Positions 40,357-48,556 of a stretch of DNA of 64,000 nt are shown one piece after another. The stretch's first letter is position 1; each line of letters starts with the position of its first letter. The notes beneath the pieces were generated by a model that worked only from the letters and a program-made list of their open reading frames with translations, was not told where the DNA came from and made no database searches. A program made the translations under genes and the position numbers. This DNA is from Kuafuiihalomonas sp964473255 (lineage in GTDB: Bacteria > Myxococcota > Kuafuiibacteriia > Kuafuiibacteriales > Kuafuiibacteriaceae), in the NCBI GenBank assembly GCA_964473255.1, contig CAYYOT010000012.1, positions 25,929 to 89,928 of the forward strand, written 5' to 3'.

Positions 40357-41453
40357 CCGATTCCAAGCTCGCCCAGACGCCTCTTCACGCGTCCCACGTC
40401 GCCGCCGGAGCCAAGATGGTTCCGTTCGCCGGCTACGAGATGCCGGTGCAGTATACCGGGGTCATCGACGAGCACCTCAACGTGCGAACGAACGTCGGTC
40501 TCTTCGACGTATCGCACATGGGGGAGGTCGAGTTCCGTGGTCCCGGGGCGGCCGAAGTCCTGAGCACCATCGTGACTCAGGACATCACCTCCCTAGCGGA
40601 TGGCCAGGCCTGCTATACCGTCATGTGCACGCCCGACGCCGGCATCATCGATGACCTGGTCGTGTACCGCTTCGCTGCCGACCACGTGCTGATCTGCGTG
40701 AATGCCGCCCGCCGTGAGCGTGATGTCGCATGGATGCAGGAGCAGAATGCTGGGCGCTGTGATGTCCACGATGTCAGCGACCAGTTTGCGCAGATCGCGG
40801 TGCAGGGACCGAAGGCGGCCGAGCTCATCCGTCGGGTGGCCGAGCGGGACCCGACCGCGACCGCGACGTATCACTTCGTGACGGGCGGGGTCCTGGGCGC
40901 CGATTGCATCATCGCCCGAACGGGCTACACCGGTGAGGACGGCTTCGAGCTGTACGTTCCCTCCGAACGGGGAAACGACGTCTGGAACGGTTTGATGGAG
41001 CACGGGGCGGAGCTCGGCGTCAAACCCGCAGGTCTCGGCGCTCGCGACTCCCTTCGCCTCGAGATGTGCTTCCCGCTGTACGGCAACGACATCGACGAAA
41101 CGACCCACCCCTACGAAGCAGGTCTCGGCTGGGTCGTGAAGCTCAAGAAGGGCCCCGACTTCATCGGCAAGGCGAGACTCTCGGAGCTCAAACAGGAAGG
41201 TCCCCGTCGCAAGCTGAGCCCCTTACGGATCCTCGGCCGCGGCATCGCGCGTCCTGGTTACGAGGTGATGGACCAAGGACGAACGGTCGGCGTGGTCACG
41301 TCGGGCACGAAAGGACCATCGGTGGGCGAAGCGATCGCCCTGGCGTATCTCCCCGCGGAGTCATCATCCCCGGGCTCTCGAGTGGATGTTTCCATCCGCG
41401 GCCGGAACGTCGAAGCCGAAGTGGTACCTCGTCCCTTCTTGAAGAGGCCGTGA
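40353..41453 (+). CDS. gcvT: Glycine cleavage system T protein (aminomethyltransferase)
   Basis: 366 residues, typical. Motifs: MVPFAGYEMPVQY, GLFDVSHMGEVEF, YTVMCTPDAGIIDDLVVYR, RTGYTGEDGFELYVP, and LGARDSLRLEMCFPLYGND. It transfers the methylene group from the aminomethyl-lipoyl H protein to tetrahydrofolate. It is coupled to folD, whose product uses the methylene-tetrahydrofolate made here, and is followed 79 bases on by gcvH. The P-protein gene is not in the window. Confidence 0.96.
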   Translation: MTDSKLAQTPLHASHVAAGAKMVPFAGYEMPVQYTGVIDEHLNVRTNVGLFDVSHMGEVEFRGPGAAEVLSTIVTQDITSLADGQACYTVMCTPDAGIIDDLVVYRFAADHVLICVNAARRERDVAWMQEQNAGRCDVHDVSDQFAQIAVQGPKAAELIRRVAERDPTATATYHFVTGGVLGADCIIARTGYTGEDGFELYVPSERGNDVWNGLMEHGAELGVKPAGLGARDSLRLEMCFPLYGNDIDETTHPYEAGLGWVVKLKKGPDFIGKARLSELKQEGPRRKLSPLRILGRGIARPGYEVMDQGRTVGVVTSGTKGPSVGEAIALAYLPAESSSPGSRVDVSIRGRNVEAEVVPRPFLKRP

Positions 41454-41532
41454 GCATCGTCCCGCATCGAATTCAGAAGCCCGCTGGGCTTGACCTAGAG
41501 CGAATCCTCTCCCAACCATCCTTTCGGCCATC

Positions 41533-41928
41533 ATGGACAAACACTTTCCGGAAAACCTCCTGTACACCAAAGAACACGAATGGTGCCGCGTCGAAGGCGA
41601 CGTCGCGACCATAGGAATCACGTGGCACGCGCAAGACGCGCTCGGGGACATCGTTTTCTGCGAGCTCCCCAATCCGGACGAAGAACTGGTTGCAGGTCAG
41701 GCTTTCGGCGTCGTCGAGTCCGTCAAGGCCGTCTCCGACCTGTACGCTCCGCTGTCGGGGGTCATCACCGAGCGCAACGACGACATCATCGAGTCGCCCG
41801 CCGGACTCAATGACGACCCGTACGACGACGGGTGGCTGCTCAAACTCAAGCTGAAGGACGCCTCCGAAGTAGACAAGCTCATGAGCAAGGCAGACTACGA
41901 AAAGTTCTTGGAAGACAGCGAGACCTGA
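41533..41928 (+). CDS. gcvH: Glycine cleavage system H protein
   Basis: 131 residues. The lipoylated Lys65 is in VVESVKAVSDL, preceded by the conserved TKEHEW and GITWHAQDALGDIVF and followed by GVITERND and DGWLLKLK. It shuttles the aminomethyl group between P, T and L proteins. It is the last gene of the folD-gcvT-gcvH run. It converges with the TonB-type gene, with three bases between stops. Confidence 0.96.
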   Translation: MDKHFPENLLYTKEHEWCRVEGDVATIGITWHAQDALGDIVFCELPNPDEELVAGQAFGVVESVKAVSDLYAPLSGVITERNDDIIESPAGLNDDPYDDGWLLKLKLKDASEVDKLMSKADYEKFLEDSET

Positions 41929-41931
41929 GCG

Positions 41932-43224
41932 TCAGCGTCCAAAGAGAGACGGCGGACGCATCACCACGACGAACTGAAAGCTGAACCGAATGCTCCCGTC
42001 GGATTCGACGATGCCCGACGGGGGATTGGGGAACGGCTGAGCCTCGCGTATCGAAGCAATGGCGGCGCGATCCAGGAAATCGAGCCCGCAGGACTTGGCG
42101 ACCTCGACTGAATCCAAACGCCCCTCGCGGTCGAGAACGATGGAGAGCAACGTGGCCCGGTTCCGCTGGCCGTAGATGGCACCGGTCGGGTCGCGTCGAC
42201 TGTACTCTCGCTGGGTGATGTCCCGCCAGTACCCCTCGACGCTGTCCTTCACCCGGATGAAGAACGTGGCGTACTTGAACTCCTTGGTGTTGAGGAACGT
42301 CCCCTCACCCTCGGGCACATTCTCCACGTAGTCGGTGGAGGGCGACCCATTCAGTCGCGCAACCGTACCCAACGTCGGGCGCAAGGCCTCCAGGGAAGGA
42401 AGTCCACTTCCCCCACCCCGGCGGCCACGGCTCTTGCCATCGCCGTCGTCGTCGGAGCTGCCCCGTCCCGAGGGGTCGCCCATCTGGTAGCGAAAGCGGT
42501 CCGCGTTACCGCGGAGCGCTTCCGTCCCGGTCTGCTCCCGCAGGGACTGCGTCATGCCCGGGAGCTCCGACAACTTGAGTTTCAGCTCCCGCTGCTTCTT
42601 CAGGTCGGGCACTTCGAGGACAAACTGTTTTTTGCCCTTCCCTTTGCCGCCTTCCCCGTCCGTCTTCCCGCCGCCCTTACCCTCGCCGTTCGCCTCGAGC
42701 CCGAACGTCTTCTGGGCGTTGGGCCGCGGAGTCACGGCCTTGCGTTGAAGCTTGTTGGTCCGCCGCTTGAGATTCGGATCGCGGTCTTCGAGTCGTGCCG
42801 TCGTCTCCTTGTCGACGTTGGAGTTATGCCGCCCGAGGTACTTCGCGTCGGGGTTGGGAGAGTCGTCGCGGGTCGCAGGCACGTCGACGACCTGACCCCG
42901 GGGGCGATCCGACTTCGGTGACTTCTTTTCGGGTTCGGGGGTTGGCTCGGCAGCCTTGCGGGCCGTGCTCGCCGAGGAGCGCTTCTTTTGGGCTCTCTCG
43001 GACCGGGCTCGCTCGGCGATCGAACGGGCGCGGGACAGGCCCTCCTGCCAGGCGGCCGCGGGGAGGCGGACCATCTTCACCGGTTCGTCCGGCCGATAGG
43101 TCGGTGCCATATACCGGACGAGCATGGACCGGACCGGGATGTACAAGGCGGCGTGGATGCTGGCCGACAGCCCCAAGGCGATGGGAAGGGTCCAGGACCC
43201 CCATGAAAGCCTGCGACGCCGCAT
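41932..43224 (-). CDS. TonB-type energy-transducer family protein
   Basis: About 430 residues from the ATG at 43224; a GTG at 43248 is possible. A single N-terminal membrane helix (about 9-30, WTLPIALGLSASIHAALYIP) precedes a long, charged, low-complexity periplasmic spacer rich in Lys, Arg, Pro, Gly and Asp. The C-terminal 100 residues are TonB-like (YWRDITQREYSRRD, LLSIVLDREGRLDSVEVAKS, LDRAAIASIREAQPFPNPP, FSFQFVV). No ExbB or ExbD is nearby. It may energise transport or serve as a structural link across the periplasm. Confidence 0.82.
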   Translation of the reverse strand: MRRRRLSWGSWTLPIALGLSASIHAALYIPVRSMLVRYMAPTYRPDEPVKMVRLPAAAWQEGLSRARSIAERARSERAQKKRSSASTARKAAEPTPEPEKKSPKSDRPRGQVVDVPATRDDSPNPDAKYLGRHNSNVDKETTARLEDRDPNLKRRTNKLQRKAVTPRPNAQKTFGLEANGEGKGGGKTDGEGGKGKGKKQFVLEVPDLKKQRELKLKLSELPGMTQSLREQTGTEALRGNADRFRYQMGDPSGRGSSDDDGDGKSRGRRGGGSGLPSLEALRPTLGTVARLNGSPSTDYVENVPEGEGTFLNTKEFKYATFFIRVKDSVEGYWRDITQREYSRRDPTGAIYGQRNRATLLSIVLDREGRLDSVEVAKSCGLDFLDRAAIASIREAQPFPNPPSGIVESDGSIRFSFQFVVVMRPPSLFGR

Positions 43225-43291
43225 CGGAGGGTTTTCGGAAATTAGCACCGGGGTCGCGAGCCTGCCAACGGAACCCGGACGCTTGTGCTTC

Positions 43292-43320
43292 TTGACGAGG
43301 GCAGTTCCGACCTCTAGGGT
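43292..43320 (+). promoter_or_regulatory. Candidate rplC promoter
   Basis: TTGACG at 43292-43297, a 17-base spacer and TAGGGT at 43315-43320. It is 80 bases upstream of the rplC ATG. A GC hairpin (GCCCC-GTGC-GGGGC, 43355-43368) lies in the leader. Confidence 0.45.
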
Positions 43321-43399
43321 CCGCCGTCTCGTAGCGTCCGAGTGCCGCCGAGGCGCCCCGTGCGGGGCCTACCCGGTTCGGACCGAGGAGATAGCGACC

Positions 43400-44068
43400 A
43401 TGGAACGGTTGGGATTGATCGGAAAGAAAATTGGCATGACCCAGATCTTCGAAAACGGGGTCCGGATTCCGGTCACCGTCGTGGAGCTGGGCTCGAACGT
43501 GGTCGTCCAGAAGAAGACCACCGAGTCGAAAGATGGCTACGCCGCCCTGCAGTTGGGTTTCGACGAGGTCGAACACCGGAAGGTCTCGAAGCCCATGCAA
43601 GGGCATTTCCGGAAGTCTGATGTCAAACCCGTGCGATTGCTGCGCGAGTTCCGTCTCGGGGACGAAGACGTACAGGGCTACGAGGTCGGGCAGGACATCA
43701 CGGCCGACATCTTCTCCGAAGGCGAGATCGTCGACGTCACCGGAACGTCCAAGGGTAAGGGCTTTCAGGGCGTGATTCGCCGGTACGGCATGAAGGGTGC
43801 GAAGCAGGCGACGCACGGCACGCACGAGCAGTTCCGACACGTGGGGTCGATCGGTTGCCGTACGACACCCGGTGAGGTCCACAAGGGCAAGCGACTGCCG
43901 GGCCACATGGGTAACAAGCGAGTAACCACCCAAAATGTTCGCGTGGTGAAGATCGACCTCGACAATGGCCGGCTCCTGATTCGCGGGTCGGTGCCGGGTC
44001 CCCGCAACGGGTACGTCGTCGTCCGCAAATCGGCCAAGAAGCCCGGCAAGGTCGTCGACGCCGCCTGA
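43400..44068 (+). CDS. rplC: 50S ribosomal protein L3
   Basis: 222 residues from the ATG at 43400, preceded by GAGGAG at good spacing; the longer open frame upstream is not coding. Motifs: GLIGKKIGMTQIF, ITADIFSEGEIVDVTGTSKG (key part), FQGVIRRYGMKGAKQATHG, HVGSIGCRTTPGEV and GNKRVTTQNVRVV. L3 is an early assembly protein near the peptidyl-transferase centre. It is normally in the S10 operon between rpsJ and rplD; here none of those genes is adjacent. It is followed by rlmE, another 50S-related gene, 8 bases away. Confidence 0.95.
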   Translation: MERLGLIGKKIGMTQIFENGVRIPVTVVELGSNVVVQKKTTESKDGYAALQLGFDEVEHRKVSKPMQGHFRKSDVKPVRLLREFRLGDEDVQGYEVGQDITADIFSEGEIVDVTGTSKGKGFQGVIRRYGMKGAKQATHGTHEQFRHVGSIGCRTTPGEVHKGKRLPGHMGNKRVTTQNVRVVKIDLDNGRLLIRGSVPGPRNGYVVVRKSAKKPGKVVDAA

Positions 44069-44076
44069 TCGCCTTC

Positions 44077-44718
44077 GTGTCCCGCTCTCGCTACGAGAAA
44101 CAGGACCGTTTCCACCAACAAGCCAAGAAGGACAACTGGGCGGCGCGCTCGGTGTACAAGCTCGAGGAGCTGGACCGTCGGTACGGTCTGGTTCGCCGTG
44201 GCCAGCGCGTCGTGGACTTCGGCTGTGCCCCGGGGTCGTGGCTTCAGTACCTGGGTCGAGCGGTCGGAAAGCGCGGTGCGGTCGTGGGATACGACGTCGA
44301 GGCGGTGTCCGTCGCGGGGGGGCCTCACGTCCGGACCTTCGAGGCGAGCGTGACCCAGCTGGACGCCGACCGGATCCTCAGGGACCTCTACGAGCTGGCT
44401 CACGGTCGGACCGACGACCATGTTCCGCCGTCTTTTCGAGCCCACCTCGTCGTCTCCGACATGGCCCCGAAGCTCACGGGCATCCGGGATGCCGACCAGG
44501 CCAAGTCGGTGGAGCTGGTGACGTCAGCGCTGTCTCTCGCCGCCGAGCTCCTGCCGGCCGGCGACGGCAAGTTCGCCGCCAAGCTCTTTCAGGGCCGGGA
44601 CACCGACGCCTTCCTGAACGACGTTCGAGCGCGCTTCAAGACGGTCAAGCTCGTCAAGCCCGAAGCAACCCGAGCCGGAAGTCGAGAGGTCTTCGTGATC
44701 GGAGTAGAGCGCCGCTGA
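44077..44718 (+). CDS. rlmE: 23S rRNA (uridine-2'-O-)-methyltransferase RlmE
   Basis: 213 residues with a GTG start 8 bases after rplC. The SAM site is DFGCAPGSWLQYL (47-59). The catalytic K-D-K-E set is visible: Lys28 in ARSVYKLEE, Asp128 in VVSDMAPKLTG, Lys169 in FAAKLFQG, and Glu204 in SREVFVIG. It methylates a uridine in the A-loop of 23S rRNA in 50S subunits. Sharing an operon with L3 links two 50S maturation functions. It converges with nuoD with a single base between stops. Confidence 0.95.
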   Translation: MSRSRYEKQDRFHQQAKKDNWAARSVYKLEELDRRYGLVRRGQRVVDFGCAPGSWLQYLGRAVGKRGAVVGYDVEAVSVAGGPHVRTFEASVTQLDADRILRDLYELAHGRTDDHVPPSFRAHLVVSDMAPKLTGIRDADQAKSVELVTSALSLAAELLPAGDGKFAAKLFQGRDTDAFLNDVRARFKTVKLVKPEATRAGSREVFVIGVERR

Positions 44719-44719
44719 C

Positions 44720-45982
44720 CTATCGGTCGCACTCGCCGCCGATCATGTTGATGGAGCCAAACGTCGGAACGACATCGGCGAGCATCTGCCCCTGAACCAG
44801 CATCGGCAGCGAAGCGGTTAGCACGAAAGAGGGCGGACGCACGCGGATCTTCCAAGGGCGGCCCCCACCGGTCGAGACCACGTAGAATCCCAGCTCACCG
44901 TTGGCCCCTTCCTGGTAGGCGTAGGCTTCGCCGGCCGGGACCTGGATACCATCGATCACCAGCTTGAAGTGGTTCATCAACTCTTCGATGGCCACGTGCA
45001 CCTTGCTCTTGTCGGGCATCATGACGCGCGCATCATTGACCATGATGTCCGGCTCGGTGTCGCCGATCTGGTCCAGGCACTGGAGAATTATCTTCCGAGA
45101 CTCCTGGAGCTCGGCCATGCGCACTAGGTATCGGTCATAGTTGTCGCCGTTTTCACCAACGGGGACATCGAAGTTCAGTCGGCCGTAGACATCGTAAGGG
45201 GACGAGCGACGGACATCGTAGGCCACGCCGGTGCTACGGAGGCAAGGACCGGTCCATCCCCAGTCGATGGCGTCACGAGGTTTCATGGCGCCGATCCCGA
45301 CCGTGCGCTGCATGAAGATTTTGTTCTTCGTGAGCAGCGTGTGGACGTCGTCCATCAGCATTGCGACGCGGTCGAGCCGCTGGCGCAGCGAAGCAGCGAA
45401 GCCCTCGGGCAGGTCGGCCACGACGCCCCCGATGCGGGCATAGGCCACCGTCAGTCGAGCACCACACAACTCTTCCACGGCATCCCACAGCGTGTCCCGA
45501 GCCTCGATGAGGTACAGCATCCCGGTGAAGGCACCGAGTTCCATGGTCGCTGCGCCGACGCACGTGCAGTGATCGCTCATCCGCGAGAGCTCGGCTGCGA
45601 TCGTGCGCAGGTACTTGGCCCGCTCCGGGATGTCCATGTCGAAGAGCTTCTCGACCGCGGCCGCGTACGCGTTGTTGTTGATGAGCGGCGACACGTAGTT
45701 GAGTCGGTCGGTATACGGAAACACCATCGTCCAGGTCGCGTTTTCGCAGCTCTTCTCGAAACCGCGATGCAGGTAGCCGGGCTCGACGTCCAGCTGCTCG
45801 ATGGTCTCGCCATCGACCACGACCCGCATCTTGATGGTCCCGTGCATCGCGGGGTGCGATGGGCCCAAGTCGATCATCATCTTGCTGGAGCCCTCGGGGG
45901 GCTCGTCAACGGGCCCGATCAGAGGCAGCGAGCTGCGTTCCCCTTTGGGAACTTCGACCGTCTGGCGAATCGGTGCGTCCAT
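44720..45982 (-). CDS. nuoD: NADH-quinone oxidoreductase subunit D
   Basis: 420 residues from the ATG at 45982; a TTG at 46018 would overlap the ybeY stop. Motifs: LGPSHPAMHGTIKMRVVVDG, EPGYLHRGFEKSCEN, YTDRLNYVSPL, LSRMSDHC, and RPPSFVLTASLPML with MIGGECDR at the end. It is the 49-kDa subunit forming part of the quinone site of complex I. No other nuo gene is in the window, so it is an orphan copy or part of a scattered set. The only upstream partner on its strand is ybeY. Confidence 0.94.
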   Translation of the reverse strand: MDAPIRQTVEVPKGERSSLPLIGPVDEPPEGSSKMMIDLGPSHPAMHGTIKMRVVVDGETIEQLDVEPGYLHRGFEKSCENATWTMVFPYTDRLNYVSPLINNNAYAAAVEKLFDMDIPERAKYLRTIAAELSRMSDHCTCVGAATMELGAFTGMLYLIEARDTLWDAVEELCGARLTVAYARIGGVVADLPEGFAASLRQRLDRVAMLMDDVHTLLTKNKIFMQRTVGIGAMKPRDAIDWGWTGPCLRSTGVAYDVRRSSPYDVYGRLNFDVPVGENGDNYDRYLVRMAELQESRKIILQCLDQIGDTEPDIMVNDARVMMPDKSKVHVAIEELMNHFKLVIDGIQVPAGEAYAYQEGANGELGFYVVSTGGGRPWKIRVRPPSFVLTASLPMLVQGQMLADVVPTFGSINMIGGECDR

Positions 45983-46014
45983 CGCTCGCAATGTCCTGAA
46001 TGCACTCCGAGCAG

Positions 46015-46467
46015 TCAAATCAAACCCCGTAAGCGGCGGCGGATCAGTCGGGTCCGGTTTCGCATGAGGCGCGCCTCCTCCGGGGCGTCATGGTCGTAGC
46101 CGAGGAGATGAAGCGTTCCGTGGACGGCGAGAAGCTCGAGCTCAGCATCGAGCTCGGTTCCTCGCCCCGTCGCTTGGGCCCGGGCTCGTTCCACGCTGAT
46201 CACGACGTCTCCGAGCGGCGCGTCGACGGCAGGCGCGGCGGGGGCCTCGCCTTCGTCGAAAGCGAACGCCAGGACGTCGGTCGCCTGGTCACGGCCGCGG
46301 TAGACCCGGTTCAGCTCTCGGACCTCTCGGTCGTCCGTAAGCAGGACCGACACTTCCCGCTCGCTGGCGTTCTCGACGGCCAAGGTGGCCTCGATCGCCC
46401 GACGAATCTGGCGGGCCGACCCGCCGCGAGCCCCGACCCGGCGACGGCGGGTGAGACCGATGCTCAC
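46015..46467 (-). CDS. ybeY: Endoribonuclease YbeY
   Basis: 150 residues from the GTG at 46467; upstream sequence in the frame is not coding-like. The zinc-binding HGTLHLLGYDHD motif is diagnostic. LNRVYRGRDQATDVLAFAF and LGDVVISVERARAQA are also typical. It works in 16S rRNA 3'-end maturation and 70S quality control. It is directly upstream of nuoD on the same strand and divergent from speA. Confidence 0.92.
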   Translation of the reverse strand: MSIGLTRRRRVGARGGSARQIRRAIEATLAVENASEREVSVLLTDDREVRELNRVYRGRDQATDVLAFAFDEGEAPAAPAVDAPLGDVVISVERARAQATGRGTELDAELELLAVHGTLHLLGYDHDAPEEARLMRNRTRLIRRRLRGLI

Positions 46468-46536
46468 CCGACCCCCGGGACCGCTCGTGTCAAGCGAGCC
46501 TGGACGGGACGGGACGTTGTCGGTAGACGAGCGCTC

Positions 46537-48513
46537 ATGACGCCTTGGACCACGCGGGATTCCGCCGAGCTGTACAACATCGGTGGCTGGAGCAACGGCT
46601 ACTTCGACGTCAGTGACCAGGGCAACATCGTGCTCACCCAGGCCGTCACCAAGAAGCACGACCTGGACCTGAAAGACCTGGTCGATGATCTGGTGCGTCG
46701 AGGCCTCTCCATGCCTCTACTCCTCCGCTTCTCCGACATTTTCAGCCGCCGCATCGAAGAGCTCCACACGGCCTTCCGCGAGCGCATCAAGGAGTATGAC
46801 TACCAGGGGCGCTATCAGCTCGTCATGCCAATCAAGGTCAACCAGCAGCGCCATGTCGTCGAGGAGCTCCTCGAATTCGGGCGCTCCTACGACGTGGGCC
46901 TCGAAGCCGGCAGTAAACCGGAACTGCTGGTAGCGGTGGCTCTCCTTGGTCAGAGCAATGGAATCATCGTTTGCAACGGCTACAAGGACACGGCGTACAT
47001 CGAGACCGCCCTCCTGTCCCAGAGGCTCGGGGTGAAAACGTTGATCATCGTCGACCGATATCAGGAGCTGAAAGAGATCATCGATGCCTCCAAGCGCCTC
47101 GGCATCGAGCCCAACATTGGCTTACGAGCCAAGCTGAGCACCAAGGGCAGCGGTCGGTGGGCCGAATCGGGAGGTGACCGCTCGAAGTTCGGCCTGACGG
47201 CCGGCGAGATGGTGCGCGCGATTCGCCAGCTCGAATCGCAGGACATGGTGCAGAACCTCCGCTGTCTGCACTTCCACATTGGCTCGCAGATCACGGCGAT
47301 CCGGGCCGTGAAGGACGCCCTGAGCGAAGCGACTCGGATATTCATCGACCTTCATCGCATGGGCGCGAAGATGGACTACATCGACGTCGGCGGCGGCTTG
47401 GCCGTGGACTACGACGGCTCCAAATCCAACTTCCATGCTTCAAAGAACTACAGCCTGGAAGAGTACGCGGCCGACGTCGTCTATTCCCTGAGCGTGGCCT
47501 TGGACGAAGCCGGTGTTCCTCACCCCACCATCATCTCCGAGTCGGGACGGGCACTGGTGGCCCATCACTCGGTGCTGGTGTTCGACGTCCTCGGCCACAG
47601 CGAAAATCCTCCGGCCATGCCCCCCCCGCCGGCCGACGACGAAACCGAACATCAACTGCTCGAGGAGTTGCGCGAGGTTGCCGCTACCGTCACCCGAAAG
47701 AACTACCAGGAAGCTTATCACGACGCGGTACAGCTGAAGGAGGATGCGATGTCGCTCTACCGGCACGGCATCCTCGATCTCGAGGACCGAGCGATCGTGG
47801 AGCAACTGTTTCGCGTGACGGCCCGAAAGATATGGAAGCTCGTCCGGGAGCTGGACTACGTGCCCGAGGACGTCGAATCACTCGAGCGCCACCTCTCGGA
47901 CATCTACTACTGCAACTTCTCGCTATTTCAGAGCGTGCCCGATTCTTGGGCCGTCAAGGCACTGTTTCCCGTCGTGCCTCTCCACCGCCTGAACGAAGAG
48001 CCCACTCGAAGAGCGATCCTCGCCGACCTGACGTGCGACAGCGACGGAAAGATGGACCAGTTCATCGGTCTCCACGACGTCAAGGACACGCTGGAGCTGC
48101 ACGCCCTGAGTGACGAAGAGCCGTACGTCCTCGGTGTGTTCTTGGTTGGCGCATACCAGGAGGTCCTGGGCGACCTACATAACTTGTTTGGCGACGTGAA
48201 CGCGGTGCACATCGCCTGTACGGACGATGGGTATCGGGTCAAGCACGTGGTCGAAGGAGACACGGTCAAAGACGTTCTCGGCTACGTCGCCTATGACCAG
48301 CGCCTGATGATGACTCGGCTGCGCGACGGCATCGAGTCGGCCTTGAATCGCGGCAGCATGACCTTCGAGCAGAGCGCTGCCCTGGTGCGACACTACGAGG
48401 CCGGTCTGGCCGGGTATACCTACCTCGAGAATCGAGCCCACGCCGAGCGCCTGCTGGGCGCCCTGGGCTCGCATCCCCCCCTGCGCCTGGTCGACCGCTC
48501 TCAATCTCCTTGA
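46537..48513 (+). CDS. speA: Biosynthetic arginine decarboxylase
   Basis: 658 residues, normal for SpeA. The PLP Lys100 is in YQLVMPIKVNQQ. Other motifs: DVGLEAGSKPELL, LHFHIGSQI, IDVGGGLAVDYDGS, and IISESGRALVAHHSVLVF. It forms agmatine from arginine, the first step to putrescine and spermidine. The deoxyhypusine-synthase-like enzyme 9 kb away would use such polyamines. The ATG at 46537 is chosen because the family begins with this WSNGYFDV region. Divergent from ybeY. Confidence 0.95.
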   Translation: MTPWTTRDSAELYNIGGWSNGYFDVSDQGNIVLTQAVTKKHDLDLKDLVDDLVRRGLSMPLLLRFSDIFSRRIEELHTAFRERIKEYDYQGRYQLVMPIKVNQQRHVVEELLEFGRSYDVGLEAGSKPELLVAVALLGQSNGIIVCNGYKDTAYIETALLSQRLGVKTLIIVDRYQELKEIIDASKRLGIEPNIGLRAKLSTKGSGRWAESGGDRSKFGLTAGEMVRAIRQLESQDMVQNLRCLHFHIGSQITAIRAVKDALSEATRIFIDLHRMGAKMDYIDVGGGLAVDYDGSKSNFHASKNYSLEEYAADVVYSLSVALDEAGVPHPTIISESGRALVAHHSVLVFDVLGHSENPPAMPPPPADDETEHQLLEELREVAATVTRKNYQEAYHDAVQLKEDAMSLYRHGILDLEDRAIVEQLFRVTARKIWKLVRELDYVPEDVESLERHLSDIYYCNFSLFQSVPDSWAVKALFPVVPLHRLNEEPTRRAILADLTCDSDGKMDQFIGLHDVKDTLELHALSDEEPYVLGVFLVGAYQEVLGDLHNLFGDVNAVHIACTDDGYRVKHVVEGDTVKDVLGYVAYDQRLMMTRLRDGIESALNRGSMTFEQSAALVRHYEAGLAGYTYLENRAHAERLLGALGSHPPLRLVDRSQSP

Positions 48514-48539
48514 AGGCCCGCAAGCTCGGCTGCTATAGG
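48510..48539 (+). promoter_or_regulatory. Candidate pcnB promoter
   Basis: TTGAAG at 48510-48515 overlaps the speA stop. After 18 bases comes TATAGG at 48534-48539, 17 bases before the pcnB ATG. Confidence 0.35.
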
Positions 48540-48556
48540 GTCGAGCGGCGCATCCG

